6,945 bases of DNA from Pseudomonadota bacterium (lineage in GTDB: Bacteria > Pseudomonadota > Gammaproteobacteria > Acidiferrobacterales > Acidiferrobacteraceae), in assembly GCA_021795255.1 (NCBI GenBank), contig JAJYPQ010000205.1, forward strand, positions 1 to 6,945, in the 5' to 3' direction. The first letter of the stretch is position 1. Each line of letters starts with the position of its first letter. Position numbers and translations under genes: made by a program. This document shows, piece by piece, positions 1-6,190 of the stretch. Below the pieces are notes generated by a model. The model ran no database searches. It worked only from the letters and a program-made list of their open reading frames with translations, and was not told where the DNA came from.

Positions 1-408
1 AACCCCTGATTACGCCTAAAAGGCATGCAATTCGGTTTGCCAGCGGATGGATTCGGCACCGCACTTTAGCATCGATCCAGCGGCAACTCTCGACAGACAA
101 GCCCTAGGAGCGACTGCGCTAGGTCTTCGCAGAGCAGGGCTATACCGCACGTTGATCGAGATTCTGCGTCTTCGTACCAAAATTACGCGGATCTACATGA
201 TCGTTAACAGGGATCGGGGGCAGTTCTCTCGGTAAGCGGGCCCGCCGTGCCAGTAGCGAGTCCCGTATCGGTGGCGCATGGTACGTGCAGCTTGAGTGTG
301 GCATATGTTTACCTCGAATACGGTAGCCGCTGCGATGTATCAGAAACAGAGCTGCACCGACATCGCCAAGGAAATGTATCTCGCCATTTCTTCCCAATGG
401 GGCACCTC
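1..408. other. Left intergenic stretch, no gene recognised
   Basis: I see no convincing gene here. The open frames on both strands are short, lack a good ribosome binding site and resemble no family I know. One plus frame is open from the left edge to a TAG at 105-107 and could be the tail of a gene outside the window, but its 34 residues are uninformative. A minus frame starting at 24-26 runs off the left edge and is equally uninformative. A short hairpin (GGGGC 399-403 with GCCCC 414-418) lies just before the toxin-antitoxin operon and overlaps the proposed -35 box. It has no T-run, so it does not look like a classical terminator. Confidence 0.5.
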
Positions 409-437
409 TTGACGCCCCTGGCATTTGTGCACACAAT
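409..437 (+). promoter_or_regulatory. Candidate sigma-70 promoter of the toxin-antitoxin operon
   Basis: TTGACG at 409-414 matches five of six -35 consensus bases. CACAAT at 432-437 matches four of six -10 bases. The spacer is 17 bases. Transcription would start near 444, leaving a leader of about 26 bases that contains the antitoxin ribosome binding site. The position directly upstream of the first gene supports it, but no experimental evidence is available from sequence. Confidence 0.4.
425..436. promoter_or_regulatory. Possible antitoxin operator, inverted repeat TTGTG-CA-CACAA
   Basis: Two 5-base arms, TTGTG (425-429) and CACAA (432-436), flank a CA centre, and an 8-base palindrome TGTGCACA lies inside. 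The right arm overlaps the proposed -10 box. Phd/YefM antitoxins, often together with their toxins, typically repress their own promoters by binding short palindromes in this position. Assigning this repeat as that operator is inference. A palindrome of this length can also occur by chance. Confidence 0.3.
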
Positions 438-469
438 TGGCCTACGTGAGCAGTTAATTGAGGTCACAT

Positions 470-733
470 ATGCAAGTATCTATCCGCGAATTTAAGGCGC
501 ACTTGTCCCGTTATCTGGTACAGGCGCAGAAGGGCCAGCCGCTCGACATCACCTCCCATCGCAAGGTCGTGGCTCGCATCGTGGGCGTGCCCGCTACCGA
601 AAGCGCAGGTGTGGAGCGTCTTCTTGCCAGTGGATCAGCCCAATGGATGGGAGGCAAGCCAACGGGTGCTGCAATCCAGTTGTCTCCTATCGGGCGTAGT
701 GTGTCGGAAATGGCCCTGGAAGGGCGTGAATGA
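470..733 (+). CDS. Phd/YefM-family antitoxin of a type II toxin-antitoxin module
   Basis: This 87-residue protein should neutralise the PIN toxin encoded next and repress the operon. The N-terminal half (about 1-42) is a typical Phd/YefM DNA-binding and dimerisation domain: MQVSIREFKAHLSRYL, then a KGQPLDITSHRKVVARI stretch that fits the usual 'G..i.ItrhgkpvAri' pattern. The C-terminal half (about 50-87) contains WMGGKP and ends in SVSEMALEGRE, like the toxin-binding tails of Phd-type partners of PIN toxins. ATG 470 is preferred over an in-frame TTG at 458 because GAGG at 460-463 lies 6 bases upstream and the family motif begins at this Met. The stop overlaps the toxin start (ATGA at 730-733), which implies translational coupling. 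Family assignment is firm; the operator and partner interaction are inferred. Confidence 0.92.
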   Translation: MQVSIREFKAHLSRYLVQAQKGQPLDITSHRKVVARIVGVPATESAGVERLLASGSAQWMGGKPTGAAIQLSPIGRSVSEMALEGRE

Positions 734-1164
734 TTATGTTCTGCGATACTTCGGCGTTGGTAAAACTCTATCTATTGGAGGGGGAAAGCGACGCCGTCAA
801 GGCGCTTGTGGTTAACTCGGAGGCGGTTGCGGCATGTCGCATCGCTTGGGCCGAAGCGCACGCCGCCCTCTCACGGCGAGCACGGGAGGTTCCCGCGGAT
901 ACGCGCTCGATCGGACAGGCCAAGCAGGCGCTGGCTGTGGACTGGCCTCATTATCTGATTGTTGATGTGACCCAAGCCGTCGTCGCGCGGGCGGGAGATT
1001 TCGCTGACACATTCGCTTTACGCGGATATGACAGCGTTCAACTCGCGGCGGCCTATGAAGCTAAGCAGGTTTCCGGACTGCCATTAACCTTCGCGTGTTT
1101 CGACTCACGTCTCAACAAGGCGGCGCAAGTGCTAGGAATGGACACGCCTTTTACTGCGATTTGA
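730..1164 (+). CDS. vapC: VapC-like PIN-domain ribonuclease toxin
   Basis: This 144-residue single PIN domain should be a Mg-dependent endoribonuclease held inactive by the upstream antitoxin. VapC relatives cleave tRNA or rRNA, but the target here cannot be read from sequence. The four acidic active-site positions are present: D6 in the opening FCDTSALVKLY motif, E42 in AWAEAHAAL, D101 in RGYDSVQLAAA, and D125 in FACFDSRLNKAA. Length and motif spacing are normal for the family and the frame is intact, so the toxin is predicted functional. ATG 730 was chosen over ATG 736 because GGAAGGG at 718-724 is 5 bases upstream and because it gives the usual 4-base overlap with the antitoxin stop. No terminator is obvious downstream. 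Confidence 0.93.
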   Translation: MIMFCDTSALVKLYLLEGESDAVKALVVNSEAVAACRIAWAEAHAALSRRAREVPADTRSIGQAKQALAVDWPHYLIVDVTQAVVARAGDFADTFALRGYDSVQLAAAYEAKQVSGLPLTFACFDSRLNKAAQVLGMDTPFTAI

Positions 1165-1677
1165 GCGACAGACATGCCTATAGTGAATATTCACGCGTTG
1201 TGTGTCATGTGCGAACTCATTTTTGGTATGAAGGATAGTTTTATCAGGCTGCCGCCCGTAGCCGTTAGCGGCGCTGTTGCTCATGCAGACCCATATTGAG
1301 GTAGCAGTTGTCCTCAAGGTCTCATGGGTGTCGGAGCACAGGGCCCGCGCAAAGCGCAGACAAGACTCGGTGTGGGGGGGCCTACGGACCACGCGATCAC
1401 ATTATCTTTTTATACCACTGAACCTCTTTATACTAGTCATCACTACCTTCACCTATAACGGTCTCGATGAATGGGTGGCCATCACCGTCTACGACATACA
1501 GACGACCCCGGTCACCACCGATACCCTCCGGTTTGGGCCACGATCTGTGCGGCCTTCACACCCTCCGGCACGATAACCACCCAGTATTCCCCTAGGGTGA
1601 GGCGGATGGCTCCACACCGTACCTTTATCTGTGCAACGCCCAAGGCCTACTAACTTATGGAAGCCCTTGCTGCCTAA
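1165..1677. other. Intergenic stretch with no recognised gene
   Basis: No open frame here matches a family I know. A perfect 12-base palindrome GTGAATATTCAC lies at 1183-1194, shortly after the toxin stop. One or two palindromes of this length are expected by chance in a window this size. A small hairpin (GCCG 1261-1264, CGGC 1269-1272) lacks a T-run. TATACT at 1429-1434 looks like a -10 box but has no matching -35. The minus strand between 1433 and 1643 may hold a decayed gene, listed separately. Confidence 0.5.
1433..1643 (-). pseudogene. Possible frameshifted remnant of an unknown gene
   Basis: Reading the minus strand, a frame opens after a TAG at 1647-1649, starts at TTG (1641-1643) and runs 43 codons to a TGA at 1512-1514. 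It includes VVIVPEGVKAAQIVAQTGG. The neighbouring frame is open from 1555 to a TAG at 1433-1435 and encodes GRLYVVDGDGHPFIETV followed by a short tail. A single-base indel near 1515-1555 would join the two into one protein-like stretch of about 67 residues. The residue patterns look protein-like, but no family is recognised. There is no clear ribosome binding site, and both pieces are short enough to be chance. Confidence 0.15.
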
Positions 1678-1710
1678 ACACCCTGGTGGTGGGCTGGTTT
1701 CTATGCGCCT

Positions 1711-1890
1711 ATGGGCGGATATGAACACAGCGAAGTTAAGCGTACGTTTGCGGCTCTGTCTGTTGGCGGCTGTAAGGCGAGCGCTATCGGGTGGCTGTCG
1801 TACAACCCGAGTCCCACCAGCGTCATTTCCTGTTTGCGCACAGCTTACCAAACCTTCCATAAGACGATCTCTATAGGGGAGGGTGGATAA
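1711..1890 (+). CDS. Candidate 59-residue small ORF coupled to the acyltransferase
   Basis: An ATG at 1711 opens a 59-codon frame that ends in a TAA (1888-1890). The last A of this stop is the first base of the next gene's ATG, a TAATG junction typical of translational coupling. The frame is open back to a TAA at 1675-1677. The peptide starts MGGYEHSEVKRTFAALSVGG and contains no motif, signal peptide or membrane segment I recognise. The ribosome binding site of the next gene lies inside its last codons. Against it: there is no clear Shine-Dalgarno before 1711, and other frames over the same bases are also open. It may be a chance frame or the remnant of a longer gene. Confidence 0.22.
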   Translation: MGGYEHSEVKRTFAALSVGGCKASAIGWLSYNPSPTSVISCLRTAYQTFHKTISIGEGG

Positions 1891-2906
1891 TGGCTAAGTT
1901 TTGGTTTAACGAGAAGGAGCGTGGCTCAACGAGTCTTCTCAAGCTGATGCGTACTTTAGCGTTATGCCTAGGGCGACAATACACATCCTGGCTACTTCCG
2001 CCCATTACCTTGTACTACTTCATTCGCGCCGCTGCCGGGCGGCGTGGTTTACGGAAGTATTACTCTCTACTTGGTTTGCCGTCTGGAAATGCTTTAATTT
2101 TTCAGCATTATTTGCGCTTCGCACACACAGTACTTGATCGGGTCTATCTATTTGGATTTCATCCGGATGCACCCCCACTTAAAATTCGCGGGTGGGAACC
2201 AATCCAAGAGGAACGTAAACGTGGGCGTGGCTGTATCTTACTTGGCGCACACCTTGGTAGCTTTGAGGCTGTGCGTGCCGCCGGCATTGAGCAGCCAGGG
2301 CTAAAAATAAAGGCAATTATTTCTGAACAGCAGTCACAAAAAATAAACAGAACATTAGCGTATTTAAATCCAGATGTTCGCACTACCACGATTCCAATCG
2401 GTGGCATAGACTCCTTGTTGCAGCTTCGTGACACATTAGCCGATGGTGGATTGGTGGGCATCATGGGCGATCGCATCTGGCGCAACGAAGCTACTTATCA
2501 CGGCCATTTTCTCGGTCGTAAGACCCTTTTCCCCCAATCGCCGTTGCGGCTCGCCGCAGCGTTACGTGCACCAGTATTCTTTTTTAGTGGGCTATACCGA
2601 ACGGACGTTGATGGTAGCGCGTACTATGATGTGGCGTTTGAGCGCCTAAGCGCTTCCGCATCCGAAGCGATTAGTCGCCAACAATGGATCGATGATCTTG
2701 GTAAAAAATATGTGTCGACCCTCGAACGACACTGCCTTATTGAACCTGGAAACTGGTTCAATTTTTATGACTTTTGGAGCCACCCTACGCCAACAAACAA
2801 AAACTATATAGATAATCTTCTGTCTTCCAGGGGCACCCCTGGGCTCAGAGCCGCCGAAGTGACCGCAAGCGAGCAATCGCCTTACCAATCACGCGGTCCC
2901 GTCTAA
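1890..2906 (+). CDS. LpxL-like (LPLAT superfamily, COG4261-type) acyltransferase
   Basis: This 338-residue predicted acyltransferase of the lipid A biosynthesis / lysophospholipid type should transfer a fatty acyl or related chain to a lipid at the inner membrane. The N-terminus (FWFNEKERGS, LGRQYTSWLLPPITLYYFIRA, about 5-47) is the membrane-associated start seen in the COG4261 group. The catalytic HxxxxE motif is at H121 and E126 (GAHLGSFEAVR). The GIMGDR stretch (190-195), FPQSPLRLAAALRAPV (214-229) and NWFNFYDFW (288-296) are further family blocks. All are intact and the length is normal, with an extra tail of about 40 residues. GGAGGGTGG just upstream supports ATG 1890. In relatives this enzyme is typical of aryl polyene clusters, but no ketosynthase, ACP or glycosyltransferase is visible here. 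AT-rich patches such as 2320-2370 contrast with the neighbours and hint at transfer. The substrate is unknown. Confidence 0.87.
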   Translation: MAKFWFNEKERGSTSLLKLMRTLALCLGRQYTSWLLPPITLYYFIRAAAGRRGLRKYYSLLGLPSGNALIFQHYLRFAHTVLDRVYLFGFHPDAPPLKIRGWEPIQEERKRGRGCILLGAHLGSFEAVRAAGIEQPGLKIKAIISEQQSQKINRTLAYLNPDVRTTTIPIGGIDSLLQLRDTLADGGLVGIMGDRIWRNEATYHGHFLGRKTLFPQSPLRLAAALRAPVFFFSGLYRTDVDGSAYYDVAFERLSASASEAISRQQWIDDLGKKYVSTLERHCLIEPGNWFNFYDFWSHPTPTNKNYIDNLLSSRGTPGLRAAEVTASEQSPYQSRGPV

Positions 2907-2920
2907 GACGATACCGAGCG

Positions 2921-2951
2921 TACGTCTACTATAAGGTTTATCGAAGACGTA
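2921..2951. terminator. Hairpin between convergent genes, possible bidirectional terminator
   Basis: TACGTCT (2921-2927) and AGACGTA (2945-2951) form a perfect 7-bp stem. The loop can form a further short stem, ATAA (2931-2934) with TTAT (2938-2941). The hairpin sits 15 bases after the acyltransferase stop and about 75 bases beyond the stop of the converging minus-strand gene, a natural place for termination in both directions. No T-run follows on either strand, so intrinsic termination is doubtful. Confidence 0.3.
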
Positions 2952-3025
2952 AGCGTGCGCTGGCACTCGCAGCGCTGTGGGACGTAGATGGCCGGCCTCG
3001 TGACGTGGTCGTTACCGGGCCAGAT

Positions 3026-4900
3026 TCAAGCGCTTCGGAGGCGTTTGGCCGCTGCCTGTCGCGTTTTTAGGTCGTGCATGATTTCTTGTTGCTTAGCATA
3101 GGCATCGGGTAGGTTCCCGAAGTGCAAGGAGGCGGTGCAGTCCGCTAGGGCACGATGCAGTAGCCCTAGGTTCATCTCCGCGTAGCAACGATTGTTGTAA
3201 GCCATAGCGATGGCCTCCTTGTGTGTGAAGCCCGGCTTGTAGAGATAGTTATAACGATTTAAGGCCTGTAGCATCCTGTGCAAGTGATTCTCACTGCCGT
3301 AAATGGCCGATATATTGATTGCAGACGATGCCCGAAACGCGCTTTGGGAGTCGGCGACGTGACGATAATCGCGTAGAGCCTTTAAAATTTGGCCAGTTAT
3401 CTGATAGGACCTGGCACGCCAATAGAACGCCTGCCCGTTATCCGCGTTATGAATCTGTCTTGTGCAGGCTTTTATATCCGCTTTGTAATATCTCAGCTTA
3501 AAAAGGGTTGCGCACTCGATGTTACTACTATCCCTGCCGGTTAAAAGATCGGCCGCCCGTTGGTATATTATGACATGTCGATAGTGGTGCGTATAACTAT
3601 AGACGTAGGCGAGATCACCGTAGAGGCCTCCACGAACTTGCGCCCTCGCAGCTCTATTCGGAAACTGGGTGTGACTAAGATCCGCTATAGCGCGCCTTAA
3701 AAGGAGCTTCGCGTTATGAAATTGGTTCTGGTTGTACCACACCATAGCGGCGAGTTTGTCGATCATGAAGTTGTGGTGACGGTCATGGCCCGTGACAAGG
3801 GCATCGTCGGCACCGAGAGCGCTTGCAAAGGTCTGGAGAAGGGGTCCAACAGAGGCACCCGTAGGGTCTTGGTATATCATGTCATCTAAAATATGACCGG
3901 CCGTAAGGACAAAGGTGAGCGGAGCGGCTTGTCCATTTACTGTGAGTAGGGCACGCGCTCGCCTTTGGAGCGTGGGCGTGATGAGCCGGCTCAGTACATA
4001 AGCCGTACAGAGCTTATGCATTTTAGGATCCGTCGGACAGGCCATAGTCGCTGTGCCGAGGAATTCGGCATAGAGCTGGAGATACAGCATTCTTAAGGGC
4101 GAAGTCGGAGCGGCGTGGCCTGCATAGCGCGCAACGAAGGCACGCATGGCCGCGAGCGAACCGCCCCACTTAGGCTCAAGAGCGCCTAGCCGGGCCGCGT
4201 ATAAGGGGTAATACGTTGGGAAGCGTCGTATTGATCGGTAGAAGGCAGTGCGCATGCCCTGGGCATTTCCTTGGGCCTTTAGGATTTTGAGAGCGAGATA
4301 GCGCGGATAGGGGTTTTGAGGGGCTCTATCGATCGCGGCGGCGCTATCGATTGCCGCCTGGCCGATTTCTTTCACAAAGCGTGCTCTATTGTGGGGCAGA
4401 ATGTGGTTAACGAATCCGCCACCACGAGTGGCCCAGGCCGTATCGTAGTCGTAGAGGCAACGTAAGAGGTAAGGGGTTGCAGAGCGTGGGTCTTGCGCAA
4501 TCCAGTTCGTCAGGCGTTGCCGGAAGAAGGTGTTGCCAGGCTCTGGGACATCGGCAATGAATTGGGAAAACGGCGAAAAGTCCCAGCCATCTCTGTGGCT
4601 AGCTACCAGTACGCCTCCTACGATCTGCGTGGCCTGTTTAAAGTGGCCTTTATTGATCAAATCACGCACCATAAGAGCCGCGCGACCCAGGGCGTCGTAG
4701 TGGTCGCGCGGTCCAACGAGACTCGTGGCAGCGCGATTGAGTGCGCTCAATTCGGGACGGGCAGCAGTCGGCTTAAGCGGGGACACAAGGAGCCGACGGA
4801 CCGAGTAGAATCCTATGGCCAGCAGAACCATAATGCCGACGATGACGAAGACGGATCGCCCTCTATCCCATCCTCGCTTTTTGTTTTTGTTGGATCCCAT
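3026..4900 (-). CDS. Membrane-anchored helical-repeat protein, DUF4034-like with TPR-like C-terminus
   Basis: This 624-residue protein starts with a basic segment (KNKKRGWDRGR) and one hydrophobic helix (about 16-34), so the rest is probably periplasmic. Residues about 137-262 carry features I associate with DUF4034 proteins: AWATRGGG (155-162) and LEPKWGGS (241-248), set in helix pairs. The C-terminal third has TPR-like helix pairs, clearest at 566-600 (AYNNRCYAEMNLGLLHRALADC) and also near 424-457 and 488-517. Six or more cysteines lie in the predicted exported part, including C288 and C298, and disulfides are possible. No enzyme motif is seen. A scaffold or binding role is likely but the partner is unknown. 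ATG 4900 has only a weak upstream AAAGAG but places the anchor at the N-terminus. The gene is monocistronic as seen and convergent with the acyltransferase. The DUF4034 link comes from memory of motifs. Confidence 0.8.
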   Translation of the reverse strand: MGSNKNKKRGWDRGRSVFVIVGIMVLLAIGFYSVRRLLVSPLKPTAARPELSALNRAATSLVGPRDHYDALGRAALMVRDLINKGHFKQATQIVGGVLVASHRDGWDFSPFSQFIADVPEPGNTFFRQRLTNWIAQDPRSATPYLLRCLYDYDTAWATRGGGFVNHILPHNRARFVKEIGQAAIDSAAAIDRAPQNPYPRYLALKILKAQGNAQGMRTAFYRSIRRFPTYYPLYAARLGALEPKWGGSLAAMRAFVARYAGHAAPTSPLRMLYLQLYAEFLGTATMACPTDPKMHKLCTAYVLSRLITPTLQRRARALLTVNGQAAPLTFVLTAGHILDDMIYQDPTGASVGPLLQTFASALGADDALVTGHDRHHNFMIDKLAAMVWYNQNQFHNAKLLLRRAIADLSHTQFPNRAARAQVRGGLYGDLAYVYSYTHHYRHVIIYQRAADLLTGRDSSNIECATLFKLRYYKADIKACTRQIHNADNGQAFYWRARSYQITGQILKALRDYRHVADSQSAFRASSAINISAIYGSENHLHRMLQALNRYNYLYKPGFTHKEAIAMAYNNRCYAEMNLGLLHRALADCTASLHFGNLPDAYAKQQEIMHDLKTRQAAAKRLRSA

Positions 4901-4928
4901 GCTCTTTTGGCGTGGTGGTCTTATGGGA

Positions 4929-4957
4929 GTTATAGAACATAGGACGTGCGCCGTCTA
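4929..4957 (-). promoter_or_regulatory. Candidate sigma-70 promoter of the DUF4034-like gene
   Basis: Read on the minus strand, TAGACG (4957-4952, four of six -35 bases) and TATAAC (4934-4929, five of six -10 bases) are separated by 17 bases. Transcription would start near 4922, giving a leader of about 22 bases before the ATG. The optimal spacing and position make it the best promoter candidate for this gene. Confidence 0.4.
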
Positions 4958-5218
4958 GGTTTAAGGAAAGCGCGGCGGTTCCTGAGGGCGGCGGCTTTAG
5001 ATCTTATTGGGGGTCAAAACGCAGATCGCGACCTTTGCCAGGGCCGAATTGCAGGTATCTTGGGGCTTGCGTCTGGGCAGGGCGTCTCCAGTCATGAGGG
5101 GAACTTGATCCGCGCCTATTTTCTTGGCAGCCTGTCCCTGGGGGTAGGGAAGGGTTCGATAGTGGGCTAACGCCATAGCGGGCCGCTGAGAGAGTCGGCG
5201 GGGCCGCATCGGTCAGAT
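4958..5218. other. Divergent intergenic region, no gene assigned
   Basis: This is the left part of the gap between the minus-strand repeat-protein gene and the rhomboid-like gene. Frames are open on both strands. The most protein-like is a minus-strand frame starting with ATG at 5174-5176 and ending at 4997 (MALAHYRTLPYPQGQAAKK onward, 59 codons). It has no ribosome binding site and no recognised family. A plus frame (4946-5170) is rich in Arg and Gly and also unconvincing. I treat the region as non-coding. Confidence 0.4.
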
Positions 5219-5305
5219 GCCACAAGAATGTCGGCCCGTCTCCCGGACCTTCTTAACGACGGTCACGGTGCTCGAGCTGGTCGGGACCGGCCACGCTCTT
5301 GTGGC
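5219..5305 (+). other. Long structured element upstream of the rhomboid-like gene
   Basis: A perfect 9-base inverted repeat, GCCACAAGA (5219-5227) and TCTTGTGGC (5297-5305), encloses further pairings in register: GGCC 5233-5236 with GGCC 5289-5292, and TCCCG 5241-5245 with CGGGA 5282-5286. Inside these, GACC 5246-5249 can pair with GGTC 5261-5264, and GCTCGAGC (5270-5277) is a self-complementary palindrome. Together they could fold into one branched stem of about 87 bases. A 30-codon frame (ATG 5217 to TGA 5309) spans it almost exactly but has no ribosome binding site. It could be an RNA leader element, a small RNA or a DNA-binding site. No known riboswitch class is recognised. Confidence 0.35.
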
Positions 5306-5336
5306 TTGAATGCCGCGAGCTTCTGGGCGATATGTT
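5306..5336 (+). promoter_or_regulatory. Weak candidate promoter of the rhomboid-like gene
   Basis: TTGAAT (5306-5311, four of six) and TATGTT (5331-5336, four of six) are separated by 19 bases, longer than ideal. Transcription from here would start near 5343 and would exclude the inverted-repeat element just upstream. A promoter further left, which would include that element in the leader, is equally possible. Confidence 0.22.
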
Positions 5337-5374
5337 TTTTGAGGCGGTTGCGTCTCGAGCATTGAGGTAGCGTT

Positions 5375-6190
5375 GTGAAGTTCATGAATAAGTGTGAAAG
5401 ACGATTCGGGCGTTATGCCATCCCCAATCTCATGGGTTATATCGTAGGCCTCGAAGGTCTCGTTTTTCTTTTATCGCACGCGCCCCAGGGAAGCCGCCTT
5501 ATAGAGCAGTTTCGGTTTATTCCGGCGTTGATTCTCCAAGGCGAGCTCTGGCGGCTTGTCACGTTCGTTTTCATTCCGCCGGGCACGTCCATTTGGGTTG
5601 TGTTTATCCTCTATTTTTATTATTTGTTGGGAACCCGGTTGGAACACGAGTGGGGCAGCTTCCGGTTCAATATCTACTATTTTGCCGGGATGGGGGCAAC
5701 GGCGCTCGCAGCCTTCCTTGCGGGTGAGAGCGCCAACGCCTTTTTCTTGAACCTATCGCTCTTCTTGGCCTTTGCCACCATTGAGCCCGATTTTACCATC
5801 CTGCTGTTCTTTATCCTTCCTGTGAAGATTAAGTATCTGGCATGGCTAAGTTGGGGCGCGATTGCCTTTACCGTGCTTATCGAGCCTGTGCCAAGCAAGG
5901 TGATGGCGCTGGTCTCGATCCTCAACTATTTTCTTTTTTTTGGTAAAGACCTTGGGGTTCGATGGAAGAGTCGGGCGCTTTCTTATCCGAGGAGACGCGC
6001 TTTCAAGGCGCAGAGCCTGTCGACACAGGGCACCACGGTCCATAAATGCACGGTGTGCGGGATGACCGAAAAGGACGATTCGCAAATGGACTTTCGTTAT
6101 TGTTCGCAGTGCGCGGGATACCATGAGTACTGCATGCCGCATCTGACAACCCATGAGCATGTGCGAAACAAAAACGGGTCCAAGGGCTAG
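5375..6190 (+). CDS. Rhomboid-fold membrane protein lacking the protease motif, with zinc-ribbon-like tail
   Basis: This 271-residue protein has about six hydrophobic segments between residues 17 and 190, then a cytosolic-type basic linker and a Cys/His tail. ELWRLVTF (57-64) matches the conserved WR..T block of rhomboids, and TRLEHEWGSFRFNIYY (87-102) matches the following family block. The catalytic GxSG is absent: the aligned region reads GESANAFF (117-124). The usual late His is missing too, so protease activity is unlikely. The tail has CTVC (225-228), CSQC (243-246), then C253 and H250, H256, H260, H262, which could bind one or two zinc ions. A similar architecture occurs in uncharacterised rhomboid-like proteins, some in Firmicutes as I recall. 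A chaperone or binding role like Derlins or iRhoms is inference. GTG 5375 was chosen over ATG 5384 because GAGGT (5364-5368) lies 6 bases before it. Confidence 0.82.
   Translation: MKFMNKCERRFGRYAIPNLMGYIVGLEGLVFLLSHAPQGSRLIEQFRFIPALILQGELWRLVTFVFIPPGTSIWVVFILYFYYLLGTRLEHEWGSFRFNIYYFAGMGATALAAFLAGESANAFFLNLSLFLAFATIEPDFTILLFFILPVKIKYLAWLSWGAIAFTVLIEPVPSKVMALVSILNYFLFFGKDLGVRWKSRALSYPRRRAFKAQSLSTQGTTVHKCTVCGMTEKDDSQMDFRYCSQCAGYHEYCMPHLTTHEHVRNKNGSKG

Noticed and set aside
419..431. TGGCAT...TGCA as a sigma-54 promoter
   Set aside because: The GG and GC elements are about three bases too close for a -24/-12 promoter.
140..436. 98-codon minus-strand frame
   Set aside because: It has no ribosome binding site, no motif and noncoding-like composition.
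1379..1390. GGCCTACGGACC repeated at 6197-6208
   Set aside because: One or two shared 12-mers are expected by chance in a window this long, and there is no flanking similarity. GAGGCGGTTGCG (820-831 and 5341-5352) was rejected for the same reason.
1489..1860. 123-codon minus-strand frame
   Set aside because: Composition is biased to Arg, Gly and Pro with no recognisable motif. It looks like a shadow frame.
4493..4942. 149-codon plus-strand frame
   Set aside because: It lies antisense to the 5' part of the DUF4034-like gene, whose protein shows clear motifs and an anchor. The plus frame shows none.
5375..6190. Active rhomboid serine protease
   Set aside because: There is no GxSG motif and no late catalytic His, so only the fold is claimed.
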